The notes: generated by a model not told the origin, from the sequence alone. A stretch of DNA of 64,000 nt from Scytolyngbya sp. HA4215-MV1 (GCA_019359045.1 JAHHIA010000007.1:1-64000); one strand, 5' to 3'. Counted from the stretch's first letter, positions 7,162 through 16,716 are shown. Made by a program: numbers and translations.

Positions 7162-8526
7162 TCAGCTTGGCTCCTCGCTGCTCACAGCTGTAACGGATTC
7201 TGGCAGGTAGATTCGATCTTCGCTGGCATCGTATTCAAACAATTCAGCATAGCGTCCCCAGTCTACGGCGGTGGCAAACTGCCGTTCGGCTTCTTCATGG
7301 GGAAAATGTTCATCCAAAAGATCCAGGAAGAAGTCGGCTCGCATCGACCCGTTGCGTTTCTCTCGCAGCGTTTGCACCATACTAACTAGCATCGGCACAT
7401 GCTCTAAGATCTGCTGCCGGAACAAGTCTTTACTGCGCAGAATGGTTGTTGTCGCAAAGTCTCGTCCGCTGGCGGTCAGTTTTATATCGCCCTGGGTGAC
7501 TTCGGCAAAATTCAGCAGGTCAGCCGCCTCCAGCAACGGCAGCAAATCGTCGACGGTTAAGCGCAAGCGATCGGCCACTTGATAGACATCTGCTTCTCCC
7601 TGAGTACTTTCAACAATCAGCTCTAGCAACCCGCTGATGCCCCCCACACGCACATGGGGCAAGTGTTGGGCATAGGGCGAAACGGGAGCCACGGGCGGTG
7701 TTGAAACAGGAAGTTTGGCTGAAACGGCTCCGGTGACTTTTAGTTCTGGATTTGTCATCGCGGTGTAGATGTAATCGACCAATTCTTTGAAGTGAGGGTG
7801 CGCACGATCGTGCGATCGGGGCAGATCAATCACGACTTCACCGCGAATGCGTCCGGGATTCGACCCTAAAATGATGACTCGATCAGCTAGAAAGACCGCT
7901 TCTTCAATGTTGTGGGTGACAATCAAAATGCTTTGAGAGGGAAAGGTGCCCGCATTCCACAAATCGTCAATCTCACCCCGCAGGTTCTCAGCGGTCAGCA
8001 CATCTAAAGCGCTGAAGGGTTCATCCATGAACAACACCTGGGGTTGCAGCACAAAGGCACGGGCAAAGCCGACTCGCTGCTTCATGCCGCCCGATAGTTC
8101 TTTGGGGTAAGCGCTTTCAAAGCCGTCTAACCCCACCAAGTCGATCGCCTTCAGTGCACGTTGTCGCCGTTCCTCTCGATGCACTCCTCGCGCATCCAAT
8201 CCCAGTTCCACGTTCTCCTGCACCGTCAGCCAGGGCAACAGGGCAAAGCTCTGGAACACCATCGCAACGTCATGATTCGCGCCCCGCAGCGGTTTGCCAT
8301 TGCTAAACACCTGACCCTGACTGGGTGGAATTAACCCTGCCATGATTCGGAGGAGGGTACTTTTACCACTGCCACTGCGCCCTAGCAGGGAAACGACTTC
8401 TCCGGATCGCACCGTTAAGCTGACTTCACGCAGCACCAGATGCTCTCCTTTCCCCTCTGGCAGCGGAAAACTCTTAGAGACATGTTGAGCAGCGATTAAG
8501 CTTTCGTTTGCAAGCATTGGTTTCAT
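7162..8526 (-). CDS. NitT/TauT-type ABC transporter ATPase with C-terminal AAA-associated domain
   Basis: A 454-residue protein. Residues 1-260 form an ABC ATPase with Walker A GRSGSGKST, signature LSGGMKQRV, Walker B VLFMDEP and the switch histidine (VTHNIEE). Residues 270-450 form the AAA-associated C-terminal domain that accompanies some nitrate/sulfonate/bicarbonate-type importers. It powers uptake of an unidentified small anion or organic solute at the cytoplasmic membrane. The gene starts 13 nt after the stop of the permease gene, so the two form an operon. No substrate-binding protein gene is next to it, which leaves the substrate open. Confidence 0.9.
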   Translation of the reverse strand: MKPMLANESLIAAQHVSKSFPLPEGKGEHLVLREVSLTVRSGEVVSLLGRSGSGKSTLLRIMAGLIPPSQGQVFSNGKPLRGANHDVAMVFQSFALLPWLTVQENVELGLDARGVHREERRQRALKAIDLVGLDGFESAYPKELSGGMKQRVGFARAFVLQPQVLFMDEPFSALDVLTAENLRGEIDDLWNAGTFPSQSILIVTHNIEEAVFLADRVIILGSNPGRIRGEVVIDLPRSHDRAHPHFKELVDYIYTAMTNPELKVTGAVSAKLPVSTPPVAPVSPYAQHLPHVRVGGISGLLELIVESTQGEADVYQVADRLRLTVDDLLPLLEAADLLNFAEVTQGDIKLTASGRDFATTTILRSKDLFRQQILEHVPMLVSMVQTLREKRNGSMRADFFLDLLDEHFPHEEAERQFATAVDWGRYAELFEYDASEDRIYLPESVTAVSSEEPS

Positions 8527-8539
8527 CTGGCAATCTCCT

Positions 8540-10273
8540 TCACAGATGGTACTTGGTTTCAGCCAGGTGATATAGTTGCCGCCAAAACAGCCGATTCAGT
8601 CCGACCACAAACAGGCTCATCATCGCGATACCCAGAGTAATGCGGGGCCAGTCTCCCACTTCGGTCGCCTGAGCAATGTAAGAACCTAAGCCAGTGGCGG
8701 TGAGGGTGCTCTGTCCCCACGAAACAATTTCTGAGATAATGCTGGCGTTCCATGCGCCTCCACTGGCCGTGATGCCGCCCGTCACCCAGGAGGAGAAAAT
8801 CCCTGGAATAATGAGCTTTTGCCAGCGTTTCCAGCCCTTCAGTCCCACATCCGCTGCCATCTCCCGCAGGTCCGTCGGGATGTTTTGGGCACCCGCGATC
8901 GAGTTAAACAGAATGTACCACTGTGCTCCCAACGCCATCAGCACAATACTGCCCCAATTCAGACTAATGTGGGTCTGGATAAAAAACAGGGTGGCAAACG
9001 GGAAAATAAAGTTGGCTGGAAACGAGGCAAGAAACAGCACAACGGGCTGTAAGAGTCGTGCCAGTTTGGGATTAAAGCCAATCGCGACCCCAACTGGAGT
9101 CCAGATGACGGTTGCAACAATCAACAGCACGGTCACGCGCAGAAACGTCAGCAGTCCCAGTCCAAAGGTTTTCGCGACTTCCGCTAACCCCACCGTCGTC
9201 AAGATGAAGTGCAGCGTCCAGACAGCCAACGCCCCAATGACCAGCAGCAGGAGCAGGGTATAGACGCGATCGTCTTTGGTTTGTCGGCTTGTATCCATCG
9301 TCAGAGTCGATCGCGGTCGGGTCAGCGCTGAAAGAAAGCGATTGGTGGTTTCACTGATGGGAGTTAGCGCGTTTCCCATCAAGCGGGGGATGCGTGCCGC
9401 TTTTAACAGGTCATACACCCACGACTCTGGCGCTTCGGCTGAGGCGCTCTGCTCCATGCGGAACTTATCCGACCAGGCAATCAACGGTCGCCAAAAAAGC
9501 TGATCAACCAGAATGATGACGATGGCAATGGTAAGCGCTGCCCAACCCAACGCAGCAGGCTTTTCAGCAACGATCGCTGCGGCTAGATACGATCCAATGC
9601 CCGGCAAGGTGTATTTCTGGTTCAGCACACTAATCGCTTCACTCGCCGCGACAAAAAACCAGCCGCCACCAAAACTCATCATGGCGTTCCACAACAGCCC
9701 GATTGTGGCAGAAGGCACTTCTAGCTTGGTAAAGCGCTGCCACCCGGAAAGTTGGTAGAGGGTGGCTGCTTCACTCAGTTCATTTGGCACTGTTCGTAAT
9801 GACTGGTAAAACGAAAAGGTCATATTCCAGACCTGACTGGTGAAAATCGCAAAGACCGATGCGGCTTCCAGCCCTAGTAAGCTGCCCGGAAACAGGGCAA
9901 TAAAGCCAGTCACAGTAATCGACAAAAAGCCCAGCACCGGCACCGATTGCAGAATGTCTAACAACGGAATCATGACTCGCGCGGCGCGGCGGCTATGAGC
10001 TGCTATGTAGCCATAGACCAGCGTAAAAACAGTAGAGCAAAACAGGGCGATGAACATGCGCAGCGTTGAGCGCCCGGCGTAATAGGGTAGATGGTGCGGG
10101 TTCAGATCAATGCTCGGCACAATGTCTGGCGGATGGAAACTGATCAGCGTACCTGCTCCAAGACGGGCAACAAGTGCCAGCAAAACCAGGGTGCCCAGAA
10201 TAACCGACACATCGGCTAGACCGAAGGGGAGCCGCCGCAGGGCTTCAGGAGAGGGAAACGTTCGCTTGAGCAT
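8540..10273 (-). CDS. Duplicated-permease component of NitT/TauT-type ABC importer
   Basis: A 577-residue membrane protein containing two binding-protein-dependent transport permease domains in one chain. EAA-loop-like segments are visible in each half: ELSEAATLYQLSGWQRFTK near 180 and DLREMAADVGLKGWKRWQK near 475. Many hydrophobic segments fit about 12 transmembrane helices. This fused architecture is the usual partner of the AAA-associated ATPase encoded just downstream. It would form the whole transmembrane channel by itself. The substrate is unknown because no periplasmic binding protein is encoded nearby. Confidence 0.9.
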   Translation of the reverse strand: MLKRTFPSPEALRRLPFGLADVSVILGTLVLLALVARLGAGTLISFHPPDIVPSIDLNPHHLPYYAGRSTLRMFIALFCSTVFTLVYGYIAAHSRRAARVMIPLLDILQSVPVLGFLSITVTGFIALFPGSLLGLEAASVFAIFTSQVWNMTFSFYQSLRTVPNELSEAATLYQLSGWQRFTKLEVPSATIGLLWNAMMSFGGGWFFVAASEAISVLNQKYTLPGIGSYLAAAIVAEKPAALGWAALTIAIVIILVDQLFWRPLIAWSDKFRMEQSASAEAPESWVYDLLKAARIPRLMGNALTPISETTNRFLSALTRPRSTLTMDTSRQTKDDRVYTLLLLLVIGALAVWTLHFILTTVGLAEVAKTFGLGLLTFLRVTVLLIVATVIWTPVGVAIGFNPKLARLLQPVVLFLASFPANFIFPFATLFFIQTHISLNWGSIVLMALGAQWYILFNSIAGAQNIPTDLREMAADVGLKGWKRWQKLIIPGIFSSWVTGGITASGGAWNASIISEIVSWGQSTLTATGLGSYIAQATEVGDWPRITLGIAMMSLFVVGLNRLFWRQLYHLAETKYHL

Positions 10274-10537
10274 TGAAGTAACGTTAGAGAATTTTCCATG
10301 GCGCTTGTATCACCCATGACGTGGATGACTGACTCTCTGCTTACAATTGCGATCGCAGCCAGTTCCAAGCCACTGATCAAGCGCTGCGCTAGGCGATCTT
10401 TCTGCTCCAATCAGTTTATGAGCGAAAGCCAACCAGGGAGTGTGCCCCGACAACCCTCACACTTACTGCTCGGAAGCCAGAGCACAAATTGCAGTCGAAT
10501 CAGGAGTTCAATAAGTAGTCGATGCTCCTTAGCCTCT

Positions 10538-10846
10538 CTAATCGGCATTTGAGGTATATCCCTGAGCGATCGCGAGCCAGGTTTCTTGTCCAACAATACC
10601 ATCGGGTTGTAAGCCCATGGCTTGCTGGAAGTTGATCACGGCGGCGTTCGTTTCATCTAGAAAGTTGCCTGTTGTGGGTAAGGTGCTGCCATCGGGTAAG
10701 GTGCCGTAGCCTTCAAGAATCAGCAACCGTTGCAAGATTGCAACCGTCAGACTGCCAGACATGGGTTCGGAAAGGGTAAGTACATCATCCGTCAGTGTGG
10801 AAAGGTCATTTTGTTTGGTGGTTGCCGCTTTAGATGCAATGTTCAT
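10538..10846 (-). CDS. Peptidoglycan-binding domain protein
   Basis: A 102-residue protein containing one PG_binding_1-type module: VAILQRLLILEGYG, then TGNFLDETNAAVINFQQAMGLQPDGIVGQETWLAI. There is no signal peptide and no catalytic domain, so it may be a cytoplasmic or injected binding module, or a fragment of a larger hydrolase. AGAGGAAA lies just before the ATG. An IS4-family element has landed about 110 bp upstream and may have displaced the native promoter. Confidence 0.8.
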   Translation of the reverse strand: MNIASKAATTKQNDLSTLTDDVLTLSEPMSGSLTVAILQRLLILEGYGTLPDGSTLPTTGNFLDETNAAVINFQQAMGLQPDGIVGQETWLAIAQGYTSNAD

Positions 10847-10953
10847 GTGTTGTTTCCTCTAGTATTCAATGAACGGTTTGTGGTGGTGGTGATTGCGTTC
10901 GGTTGCATCACCAATTTGAGTTTCGACGTTGCCAATTGATTTGGGGGTGAAGA

Positions 10954-12229
10954 AGGATAACTCAGATCTTGCACCTTTCCCAATAAGCTGGGTCAGGCAA
11001 TGATTTGAGGATAATTTCAAACCCGTGTTGTGCAGCAATCTCTGAACTCATTCGGAGTTGTTTGAGTACTTGAAACCAGATAATTGATGGCAATAAAGTT
11101 TGCAGCGCTAAACGACTGGCGATTTTCCAGTCCAGCACAGGGGGTAGTGACCATTGGTCAATCCAGTGCGCCAATAGATAAGCAATCAGCGACAAAATCA
11201 GCCAGCGGTACACTCCTAACTTGGTGCCTTGACCAAAGCAATGTAAACCAAACTGATGTTTAGCGGTTTTGAAGAAACCCTCAATCGCCCATCGCTTGCT
11301 CCCTAACTGAACGAGATATGCTCCAGAATAAGGATAGGTGGAAGCGACAAATCGCAACTCTCGTTTGCCATCCGCTCGTTTGAGCCAAAACCAGGACACA
11401 GTCAGCGGGGAGTCGATGTCTTTGAGATACACTTGCAGACCCCGCTTGGCATGGCGGTAAAGCTCCTTGAGACAACGCCCATCTTGTAAGGTGCGATTGC
11501 TCCTGAGTCCGACGACAGGTCGCCAAGAGCGACTGCGAACAGCCTTGAGAAACTCGACAGTGCCAAACTCGGTATCAGCTTGCACAATCACGACTCGAGC
11601 GTTGAGCAAAGACTTGGGCACTGTTGCCAACAACTTGCACCCCAACTGGGCAGGATAGGCATTGCCCTTGCCCCGCCAAACCCGAAAGCTCCGAGGCACT
11701 CGCCATTCCCCAACGACCAAGTAGAGGACAACCAGGTGCAGACCCCGTTTGCCGTTCAAAAACCGTATCCAAGGGTCTGGTGCCTGGGGGGCCGAGGTCG
11801 GTGTACTCAAATGCCAAAACTTGCCACTTTTCTCCAAGGTCGTTAGGTCAATCAAAATGCGGATTGGAATTTTGGCATGCGGCAGATGCGTGGCAATCTG
11901 CTGCAAAATCGCTTGACGAGTCGTGCGAATCACACTGAGAGTGGGCCAACGATAGCGGTTGAGAAACCGACTTAACGAACTGGCGGATTTGACGGAGGTA
12001 TGGGCAGGTAAGGCATGACCTTGAGCGTCTAGGAACAACCCCAATAAAGCCTTGAGACTGGCTTTTTGATAGGCACTAGGCATCAAGCAGAGGAGGCTAT
12101 ACACTAGCCCTTGGGCGTGTTGAAGGATGGTTTCCATGACCGTCTTCTGATTTTTTGCTACGCCCTTGCTTTCAGATTTTGGCTCCTTTGGCAACCTCAC
12201 TGAGAATGGTGCAAGATCTCAGCTATCCT
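10954..12229 (-). mobile_element. IS4-family insertion sequence, about 1.28 kb
   Basis: One transposase gene is bounded by imperfect inverted repeats. The left end is AGGATAACTCAGATCTTGCA; the right end, read inward, is AGGATAGCTGAGATCTTGCA. The two ends differ at two of 20 positions. The transposase stop codon lies inside the left repeat. I could not find a convincing target duplication. The element looks complete. Confidence 0.8.
10962..12200 (-). CDS. IS4-family DDE transposase
   Basis: A 412-residue transposase. The DDE residues are visible: IRILIDLTTL (first D, near 143), VVIVQADTEFG (second D, near 215), and the E in KRWAIEGFFKTAKHQFGL (near 318), which also supplies the YREK-like signature of the IS4 family. 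Full length and without interruption, so potentially active. It cuts and re-joins the ends of its own element. It fills nearly the whole element, leaving only the terminal repeats. Confidence 0.9.
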   Translation of the reverse strand: MRLPKEPKSESKGVAKNQKTVMETILQHAQGLVYSLLCLMPSAYQKASLKALLGLFLDAQGHALPAHTSVKSASSLSRFLNRYRWPTLSVIRTTRQAILQQIATHLPHAKIPIRILIDLTTLEKSGKFWHLSTPTSAPQAPDPWIRFLNGKRGLHLVVLYLVVGEWRVPRSFRVWRGKGNAYPAQLGCKLLATVPKSLLNARVVIVQADTEFGTVEFLKAVRSRSWRPVVGLRSNRTLQDGRCLKELYRHAKRGLQVYLKDIDSPLTVSWFWLKRADGKRELRFVASTYPYSGAYLVQLGSKRWAIEGFFKTAKHQFGLHCFGQGTKLGVYRWLILSLIAYLLAHWIDQWSLPPVLDWKIASRLALQTLLPSIIWFQVLKQLRMSSEIAAQHGFEIILKSLPDPAYWERCKI

Positions 12230-12617
12230 ACGTGGTTTAATATTGAATTGTGCTTTTCTACCAATTGGGGACGAGATCGCAGTATCACTGACACCCAGAT
12301 TTAGACAATTGAACCAACCAATGGAATGGGGCAGGGGATTGATTCCTGAGACATAGAAATCAACCCGTTCGTTGGGTTGACAAGATGAAAGCTCAGCAAA
12401 TCAACGGTTTTCGTGTAAAATACTGCATACGGAAATCATTTAATTCAGGGAATTTAAGATTCAGTTTCCGATCCAAACTCATACCGATTCATTTCCTAAG
12501 CATCAGGGGGTGAGAATGGTATAGGTATGTCAGCTTACCCTGTTAAAGCCATTGCTGCGGTTGGGGCTGCTGAGTCAATCACTTGAGCATCGGTTCTCGA
12601 AAAATGAGGATAATGGC
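12230..12617. other. Intergenic stretch upstream of the heme sensor gene
   Basis: About 390 bases with no supported gene. A small hairpin, CAACCC...GGGTTG, lies near 12364-12382. The promoter of the downstream gene must be in the AT-rich part (about 12420-12530), but I cannot point to a clear -35/-10 pair. Confidence 0.45.
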
Positions 12618-13610
12618 ATGCTGCGAAAACTGAAACTCGGAATTAAATTTACTCTGATCCTAAGTTTAGTCTTTATCGGTGGACTGTTGGCGAGTGGCTT
12701 GGTTTTGTCCCATACGGCGCAGCAGCAAGCAGAAAAGGTAGTTGCAGACCAGGCTCAACTCATCATCGAAACCATTAATTCGGTACGTTCCTATACTAGT
12801 AGCCATGTGCAACCCTACTTAGCCCCGCTCCAAAAGTCGCACTCAGAGTTTATTGCCGAGACGGTGCCTGCTTTCTCAGCTCGAATCGTGTTTGAAAATA
12901 TGCGAAAGCGAGGAGACTATGAAGATTTCCTCTATAAAGAAGCAACACTCAACCCTACCAACCTGCACGATAAGGCAGACGAGTTTGAAGAGAAGGTTGT
13001 AAAAAAGTTTCGCCAGAACCCTAATTTAAAGGAGCTTCAGGGCTTTCGCCAGCGGATTAGCGGAGCCAATTTGTTTTATTTGGCTCGTCCGTTGACGGTG
13101 ACCGACAAGAGTTGTTTGGTCTGTCACAGTGTTCCCAGTGCAGCACCCCCCAGCCTAATCAAGACCTATGGGTCTGAGCATGGCTATGGTTGGAAGGTAG
13201 GGGATGTCGTTTCGGCTCAGATGATTTATGTCCCGGTCAACATTGTGATGGCGATTTATAAGAAACAATTACTGTTGGGGCTGGGTATTTTTAGCGGGGT
13301 CTTCGCGTTGATTTTGGTGATACTCAATCGCTTATTGCAACAAACGGTGACCCAACCGATTCGTCCTATGGCGCAGATTGCTCAACAGATTACCCTGAAT
13401 GAACTGACGCCGGAAGAAGCGGAAACAGAAGCCGTGAAACGCTTAGATAAGGTGGCGAAGGGAGCAGATGAGTTGAGTCAATTGGCGCGGGTATTTCAGA
13501 TGATGGTGAGAACCGTCGTTTCTCGCGAACAAGCGCTAACGAACCGCATTGAATCTCTTTCCAATTTGCTGGAGCGATCGAAACGGCTCCGGCAAGGGGA
13601 TCAGGAATAA
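12618..13610 (+). CDS. Membrane sensor with DUF3365 (c-heme) and HAMP domains
   Basis: A 330-residue protein if started at ATG 12618, preceded by GAGGATAA; an upstream ATG (12552) would add 22 residues without improving the signal anchor. A first transmembrane helix (about 10-30) is followed by a periplasmic DUF3365/Tll0287-like domain with a c-type heme motif CLVCH near 167. A second helix (LLLGLGIFSGVFALILVILN) and a HAMP-like region follow. No kinase, cyclase or methyl-accepting output domain is present. It probably senses redox state or a gas ligand and signals through HAMP to a partner encoded elsewhere. Confidence 0.8.
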   Translation: MLRKLKLGIKFTLILSLVFIGGLLASGLVLSHTAQQQAEKVVADQAQLIIETINSVRSYTSSHVQPYLAPLQKSHSEFIAETVPAFSARIVFENMRKRGDYEDFLYKEATLNPTNLHDKADEFEEKVVKKFRQNPNLKELQGFRQRISGANLFYLARPLTVTDKSCLVCHSVPSAAPPSLIKTYGSEHGYGWKVGDVVSAQMIYVPVNIVMAIYKKQLLLGLGIFSGVFALILVILNRLLQQTVTQPIRPMAQIAQQITLNELTPEEAETEAVKRLDKVAKGADELSQLARVFQMMVRTVVSREQALTNRIESLSNLLERSKRLRQGDQE

Positions 13611-13681
13611 GTGCCTGAGTCACTTCATGTTATCTGTCCTAGGCTGGAGATGGAGTGGCACAGGAGAGTGGTTGATACGCC

Positions 13682-14044
13682 CTAACGCCCCAAAACTTCC
13701 ATTCTGACTGAAGAAGTTTCTGTCAAACCGATAGCCTTGGCGGCTCCCATTGAAAGGTCGATCATGATTCCAGGATCACCTAAGCGATCGTTGATGCGGA
13801 CAACCACTGAGTGTCCATTCTTTACATTCGTCACCCGCACTTGAGTACCAAAGGGAAGGGAGTGGTGGGCTGCTGTTAATCCATTGGGATTGAAAACTTC
13901 TCCATTGGCGGTTCGGCTGCCAATAAACCCAGGACCATACCAGGTCGCAAGTCCATGGATTGCTGCTAGCTGGGCTTTGACTCGAATTGGCGCATTGAAG
14001 AGCGCAACCAGCAAGAACAGACTACTCAGACGTGGTTTCCTCAT
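13682..14044 (-). CDS. rlpA: RlpA-like double-psi beta-barrel lipoprotein/secreted protein
   Basis: About 120 residues from MRKPRL (14044), which begins a signal peptide; the ATG 30 bases further upstream would put ten residues before it. The mature part is a single RlpA-type double-psi beta-barrel: GLATWYGPGFIGSRTANGE, then HHSLPFGTQVRVTN and VVRINDRLGDPGIMIDLS. RlpA proteins act at the cell wall, some as septal lytic transglycosylases. The acidic and Asp residues of the fold (NDR, D.S) are present. No SPOR domain. Monocistronic. Confidence 0.85.
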   Translation of the reverse strand: MRKPRLSSLFLLVALFNAPIRVKAQLAAIHGLATWYGPGFIGSRTANGEVFNPNGLTAAHHSLPFGTQVRVTNVKNGHSVVVRINDRLGDPGIMIDLSMGAAKAIGLTETSSVRMEVLGR

Positions 14045-14426
14045 AAAAGACGCGTGATTGAACTGCAAGAACAATTAGCACCCCATCAATCGATTGGAGG
14101 CAACAAAATTCTTGCTCAGTATATTATGTTTACCGAAAGGTTTCCTACAATTCTGGGAGCCCCTAATGGTTATTTCATGTGTTGGCTGCTTGATCGCTTC
14201 CCAACCTGTGTCTTACAGCAATTTTCGGACGAGTAAGCTGCAGTTCGGTAGATGAGTGGATGGGTCTGAATGGGGCTCATGTAAATGAAAATCTCGTTCA
14301 GTCACAAAGATGGCGATCGCTATCCGCAACATTGGGATTACTTTTCAAATAACCACCCACCCAAATCGCACAAATCTCCTAGCGATTGCTGCTGGTTGGC
14401 TGATTGTTCTTTTAAATGACTCTCGT
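14045..14426. other. Intergenic stretch, no supported gene
   Basis: About 380 bases between the rlpA start and the 3' end of the CHAT gene. The plus-strand ORFs at 14054 and 14310 show no family resemblance. I see no clear regulatory element. Confidence 0.45.
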
Positions 14427-15476
14427 TTATGGCAGACCTATCCAGGCTTTTGCCACCAGAGTTGCCACTGTCGTGACAGGGTCTGCCAGGGCGATCACGC
14501 CATCTAATGCCTTCTTCAGGGTTGAGATCGCCTTGTCCACAAGACTGCGATCGGGTTGGGGTTTCTGCAACTCAGCTTCCAGTTTTTGAATTGGAATCGC
14601 TACCATTGCTTTTTCTGTTTCATCAATGGCATTGGTGGTAGCGATCGCCTGCTTCAATTGACTTAATGCACCTAACGCTGCCTGTAAATCAGGATTCGTG
14701 ACGGTTGTCTGAGTACTGGTTTGGTTTAAATTGACATTGCCCTCTGCCTGAATGGTGTTGAAGGGATTGTTACTACCGCTAATCGTGACGTTACCGAAAG
14801 ATTGAGATGGGGCTGGTCGCAACGGTTCTGCGATCGCTGCCGCAGTACTCTCTGGTGGTAACACCTGACCTGCCGTTTGATCCGCAGGTGCATTACTACT
14901 GCGACGCTTTCGGTTTTTCAGCACCGGCGTTGAGTACTCCGAACTACCTTCTAAGGCGATCGCGCTACAGCCAATCCTGTACGCCTCATCGTAGGGACTA
15001 CCTGCACCTAGCGCATCATAAAAGCCTTCCGCAAACTGAACTGCTGACTTGTCCCCGATCGGCTGATTCATGCCAATTACACAATCCACAAACTGGTGAA
15101 TTGCGGTCGCCTGGATCTCTGAATAGCAGGCATTCAGCAAGACACACTCAATCTCCCCTGTCTCAAAGATGCCAAATAGCCCTGCTAATGCTTCTGTGCT
15201 GACGAGTTGCACTTTCCCAGCATCATTTTCCAGTACGAGTCCCTTTTCTCCGGTGCCATGTCCAGAAAAGTGAACAATCTGTGGTCGATGATCCAGCAAT
15301 GCCCGTCGCAAATCCATTGTTCGTGCTGCCAGTTTGGTGATGATTTGAAAGCGATCTCGGTAGCGCGATCGTTGCAACGCCTCCTCAATTCGCCTTACTT
15401 CTGCATCTAAGCCCAATGGATTTGAACCTGTATTGCTTGGATTTGCAGTCAGAATGAGAATTTTGATCATGTTCAT
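14427..15476 (-). CDS. CHAT-domain (caspase-like) protein with effector-linked C-terminus
   Basis: About 349 residues from MNMIKIL (15476); an upstream ATG is possible. Residues 1-190 are a CHAT protease domain with catalytic HFSGHG (near 68) and LLNACYSE (near 113), so it is likely active. Next comes a beta-type motif NVTISGSNNPFN...GNVNLNQT (near 245-270), a helical region and a hydrophobic C-terminus (ALDGVIALADPVTTVATLVA). CHAT proteases in bacteria are activated in conflict systems to cleave partner proteins. The beta motif recurs near the N-terminus of the nSTAND1-WD40 protein at 19015-22161, suggesting the two associate. Confidence 0.8.
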   Translation of the reverse strand: MNMIKILILTANPSNTGSNPLGLDAEVRRIEEALQRSRYRDRFQIITKLAARTMDLRRALLDHRPQIVHFSGHGTGEKGLVLENDAGKVQLVSTEALAGLFGIFETGEIECVLLNACYSEIQATAIHQFVDCVIGMNQPIGDKSAVQFAEGFYDALGAGSPYDEAYRIGCSAIALEGSSEYSTPVLKNRKRRSSNAPADQTAGQVLPPESTAAAIAEPLRPAPSQSFGNVTISGSNNPFNTIQAEGNVNLNQTSTQTTVTNPDLQAALGALSQLKQAIATTNAIDETEKAMVAIPIQKLEAELQKPQPDRSLVDKAISTLKKALDGVIALADPVTTVATLVAKAWIGLP

Positions 15477-15715
15477 AAAGTGCTCACTCTTGGGTTGACT
15501 GAATAGCAGCAGCGCAATGAGAATTATCACTGTCTCAAGAATTGATTGCTACCGCCACGTTAAATTCTTTACATTCGGTTAAATAGCTTTCTCAGAAAAC
15601 CATTAACACAGCAATTTTCATTTGTACAAATTTGGTAAGGACAACCTGTTGCGTAGGTGTGTTAGGCAACGCGTAACGCAGGTTTTTCCGAGGTCTGAAA
15701 TCGCTTTTCTAAAAG

Positions 15716-15748
15716 CATTCCAGAGAATCGCTAAGATTCTCTGGAATG
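15716..15748 (-). terminator. 14-bp stem hairpin terminator
   Basis: Exact arms CATTCCAGAGAATC (15716-15729) and its reverse complement (15735-15748) around a five-base loop, followed on the minus strand by CTTTTAGAAAAG. It lies just after the holin-like gene. A cyanobacterial REP-like palindromic stretch (GTAGGTGTGTTAGG...ACGCGTAACGCA) sits next to it at about 15652-15682. Confidence 0.75.
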
Positions 15749-15763
15749 TCTTGTCGATCGCCA

Positions 15764-16012
15764 TTAAGACTTTTGCTCACCGTTCTTGTCAAAATCCTTG
15801 GATGTCAACCCAAGTGCCGCAAATCCTCCGGTCATCGTGTACTGACACACTTTAACAAGCAGAGTGTCCCGACCAAAGGTATCCGGTGTAAAGACAACAA
15901 AACCGCTGAATGCAAGTACGAGACCGATCGCGGTTGTTTTCCAGTTTTTGACAACTGCACGATGACACGTGGAAGACAATGAACTTTTGTTGGCGTTTGA
16001 TGATGTTTCCAT
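15764..16012 (-). CDS. Small holin-like membrane protein
   Basis: An 82-residue protein started at ATG 16012 because GGAGATC lies upstream; the longer frame to 16075 lacks a ribosome site. It has a hydrophobic segment (TTAIGLVLAFSGFVVF) and a C-terminal part ending in FAALGLTSKDFDKNGE. That pattern is typical of small phage or prophage membrane proteins encoded beside lysins. It lies 104 nt downstream of a GH19-type endolysin gene on the same strand. A holin-like role is inferred from size, topology and neighbour. Confidence 0.65.
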   Translation of the reverse strand: METSSNANKSSLSSTCHRAVVKNWKTTAIGLVLAFSGFVVFTPDTFGRDTLLVKVCQYTMTGGFAALGLTSKDFDKNGEQKS

Positions 16013-16116
16013 CGAGAAAGATCTCCTTAATTTGTCAGTTCTGAAGCAACACTCAAGCCTTTTGGGAATTGCCAAAACTAGATAGTTTAGACAATTTAGA
16101 AAACACTAATAAGGTG

Positions 16117-16716
16117 TTAACTGAGACAATTTTTGAATCGTTGAGCATAATCAGCGATCGTGTCCGCTTTATCCATGCCGTTGATGATTTTTCGAGCATG
16201 TACCCAATCGGTCGTTGTAGCGTTAAAAAAGTCGGCAAGGCTACGTCCAGTGAACAAACCATCGATCATGCCCTTAAACAAGATCTTGACGGACGTGTTT
16301 AGGTCGAGTGCGAGGGAGGGGTTATCATACAACTGATTTCCAATCCCTAGGGCTTGTCCCATCTTTTTGTAGTTGTCAGCAAACGTGAGTTGCACCAGTC
16401 CTCTGCCGAAATAGCTGTTGCCATTAGACTCTGGTGCAGCATAGTTTTCTGCAATGATGCCTCGGTTGTACAAGTCGGTGACTGCCCCAATGGAACCTGC
16501 ATCGGTTTTACAAAAGCCTTCTCGGACGGGTTCAATTAGTTCGCCTGTTTCATGGTAGGCAGTTGCTAAGGCGTAAGCTAACCAACGTAGATCTTGGAGA
16601 GACGCTGTTTCCCAGTAGTTAAGCATGGCGTTGTAGCCATTAACCTGTTTTTGAGTCAGAGTGGGGTGAAATTGCACTCTGTAGTTATCGAAGAATTTCT
16701 TTCTATCAATCGTCAT
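16117..16716 (-). CDS. GH19 chitinase-like endolysin
   Basis: A 199-residue protein of the glycoside hydrolase 19/phage-endolysin type. It shows LAYALATAYHETGELIEPVRE, with the catalytic Glu in HETGE, and SYFGRGLVQLTFADNYKKMG, the GRG.VQLT.NY-like signature. The C-terminal helices (ADYAQRFKNCL) complete the fold. It would cut peptidoglycan or chitin-like glycans. There is no signal peptide, so release would require a holin; a candidate is encoded just downstream. No other phage genes are nearby, so this is either a prophage remnant or a domesticated lysis cassette. Confidence 0.85.
   Translation of the reverse strand: MTIDRKKFFDNYRVQFHPTLTQKQVNGYNAMLNYWETASLQDLRWLAYALATAYHETGELIEPVREGFCKTDAGSIGAVTDLYNRGIIAENYAAPESNGNSYFGRGLVQLTFADNYKKMGQALGIGNQLYDNPSLALDLNTSVKILFKGMIDGLFTGRSLADFFNATTTDWVHARKIINGMDKADTIADYAQRFKNCLS

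Noticed and set aside
8694-9263. 189-aa plus ORF opposite the ABC permease
   Set aside because: Antisense shadow of the duplicated permease.
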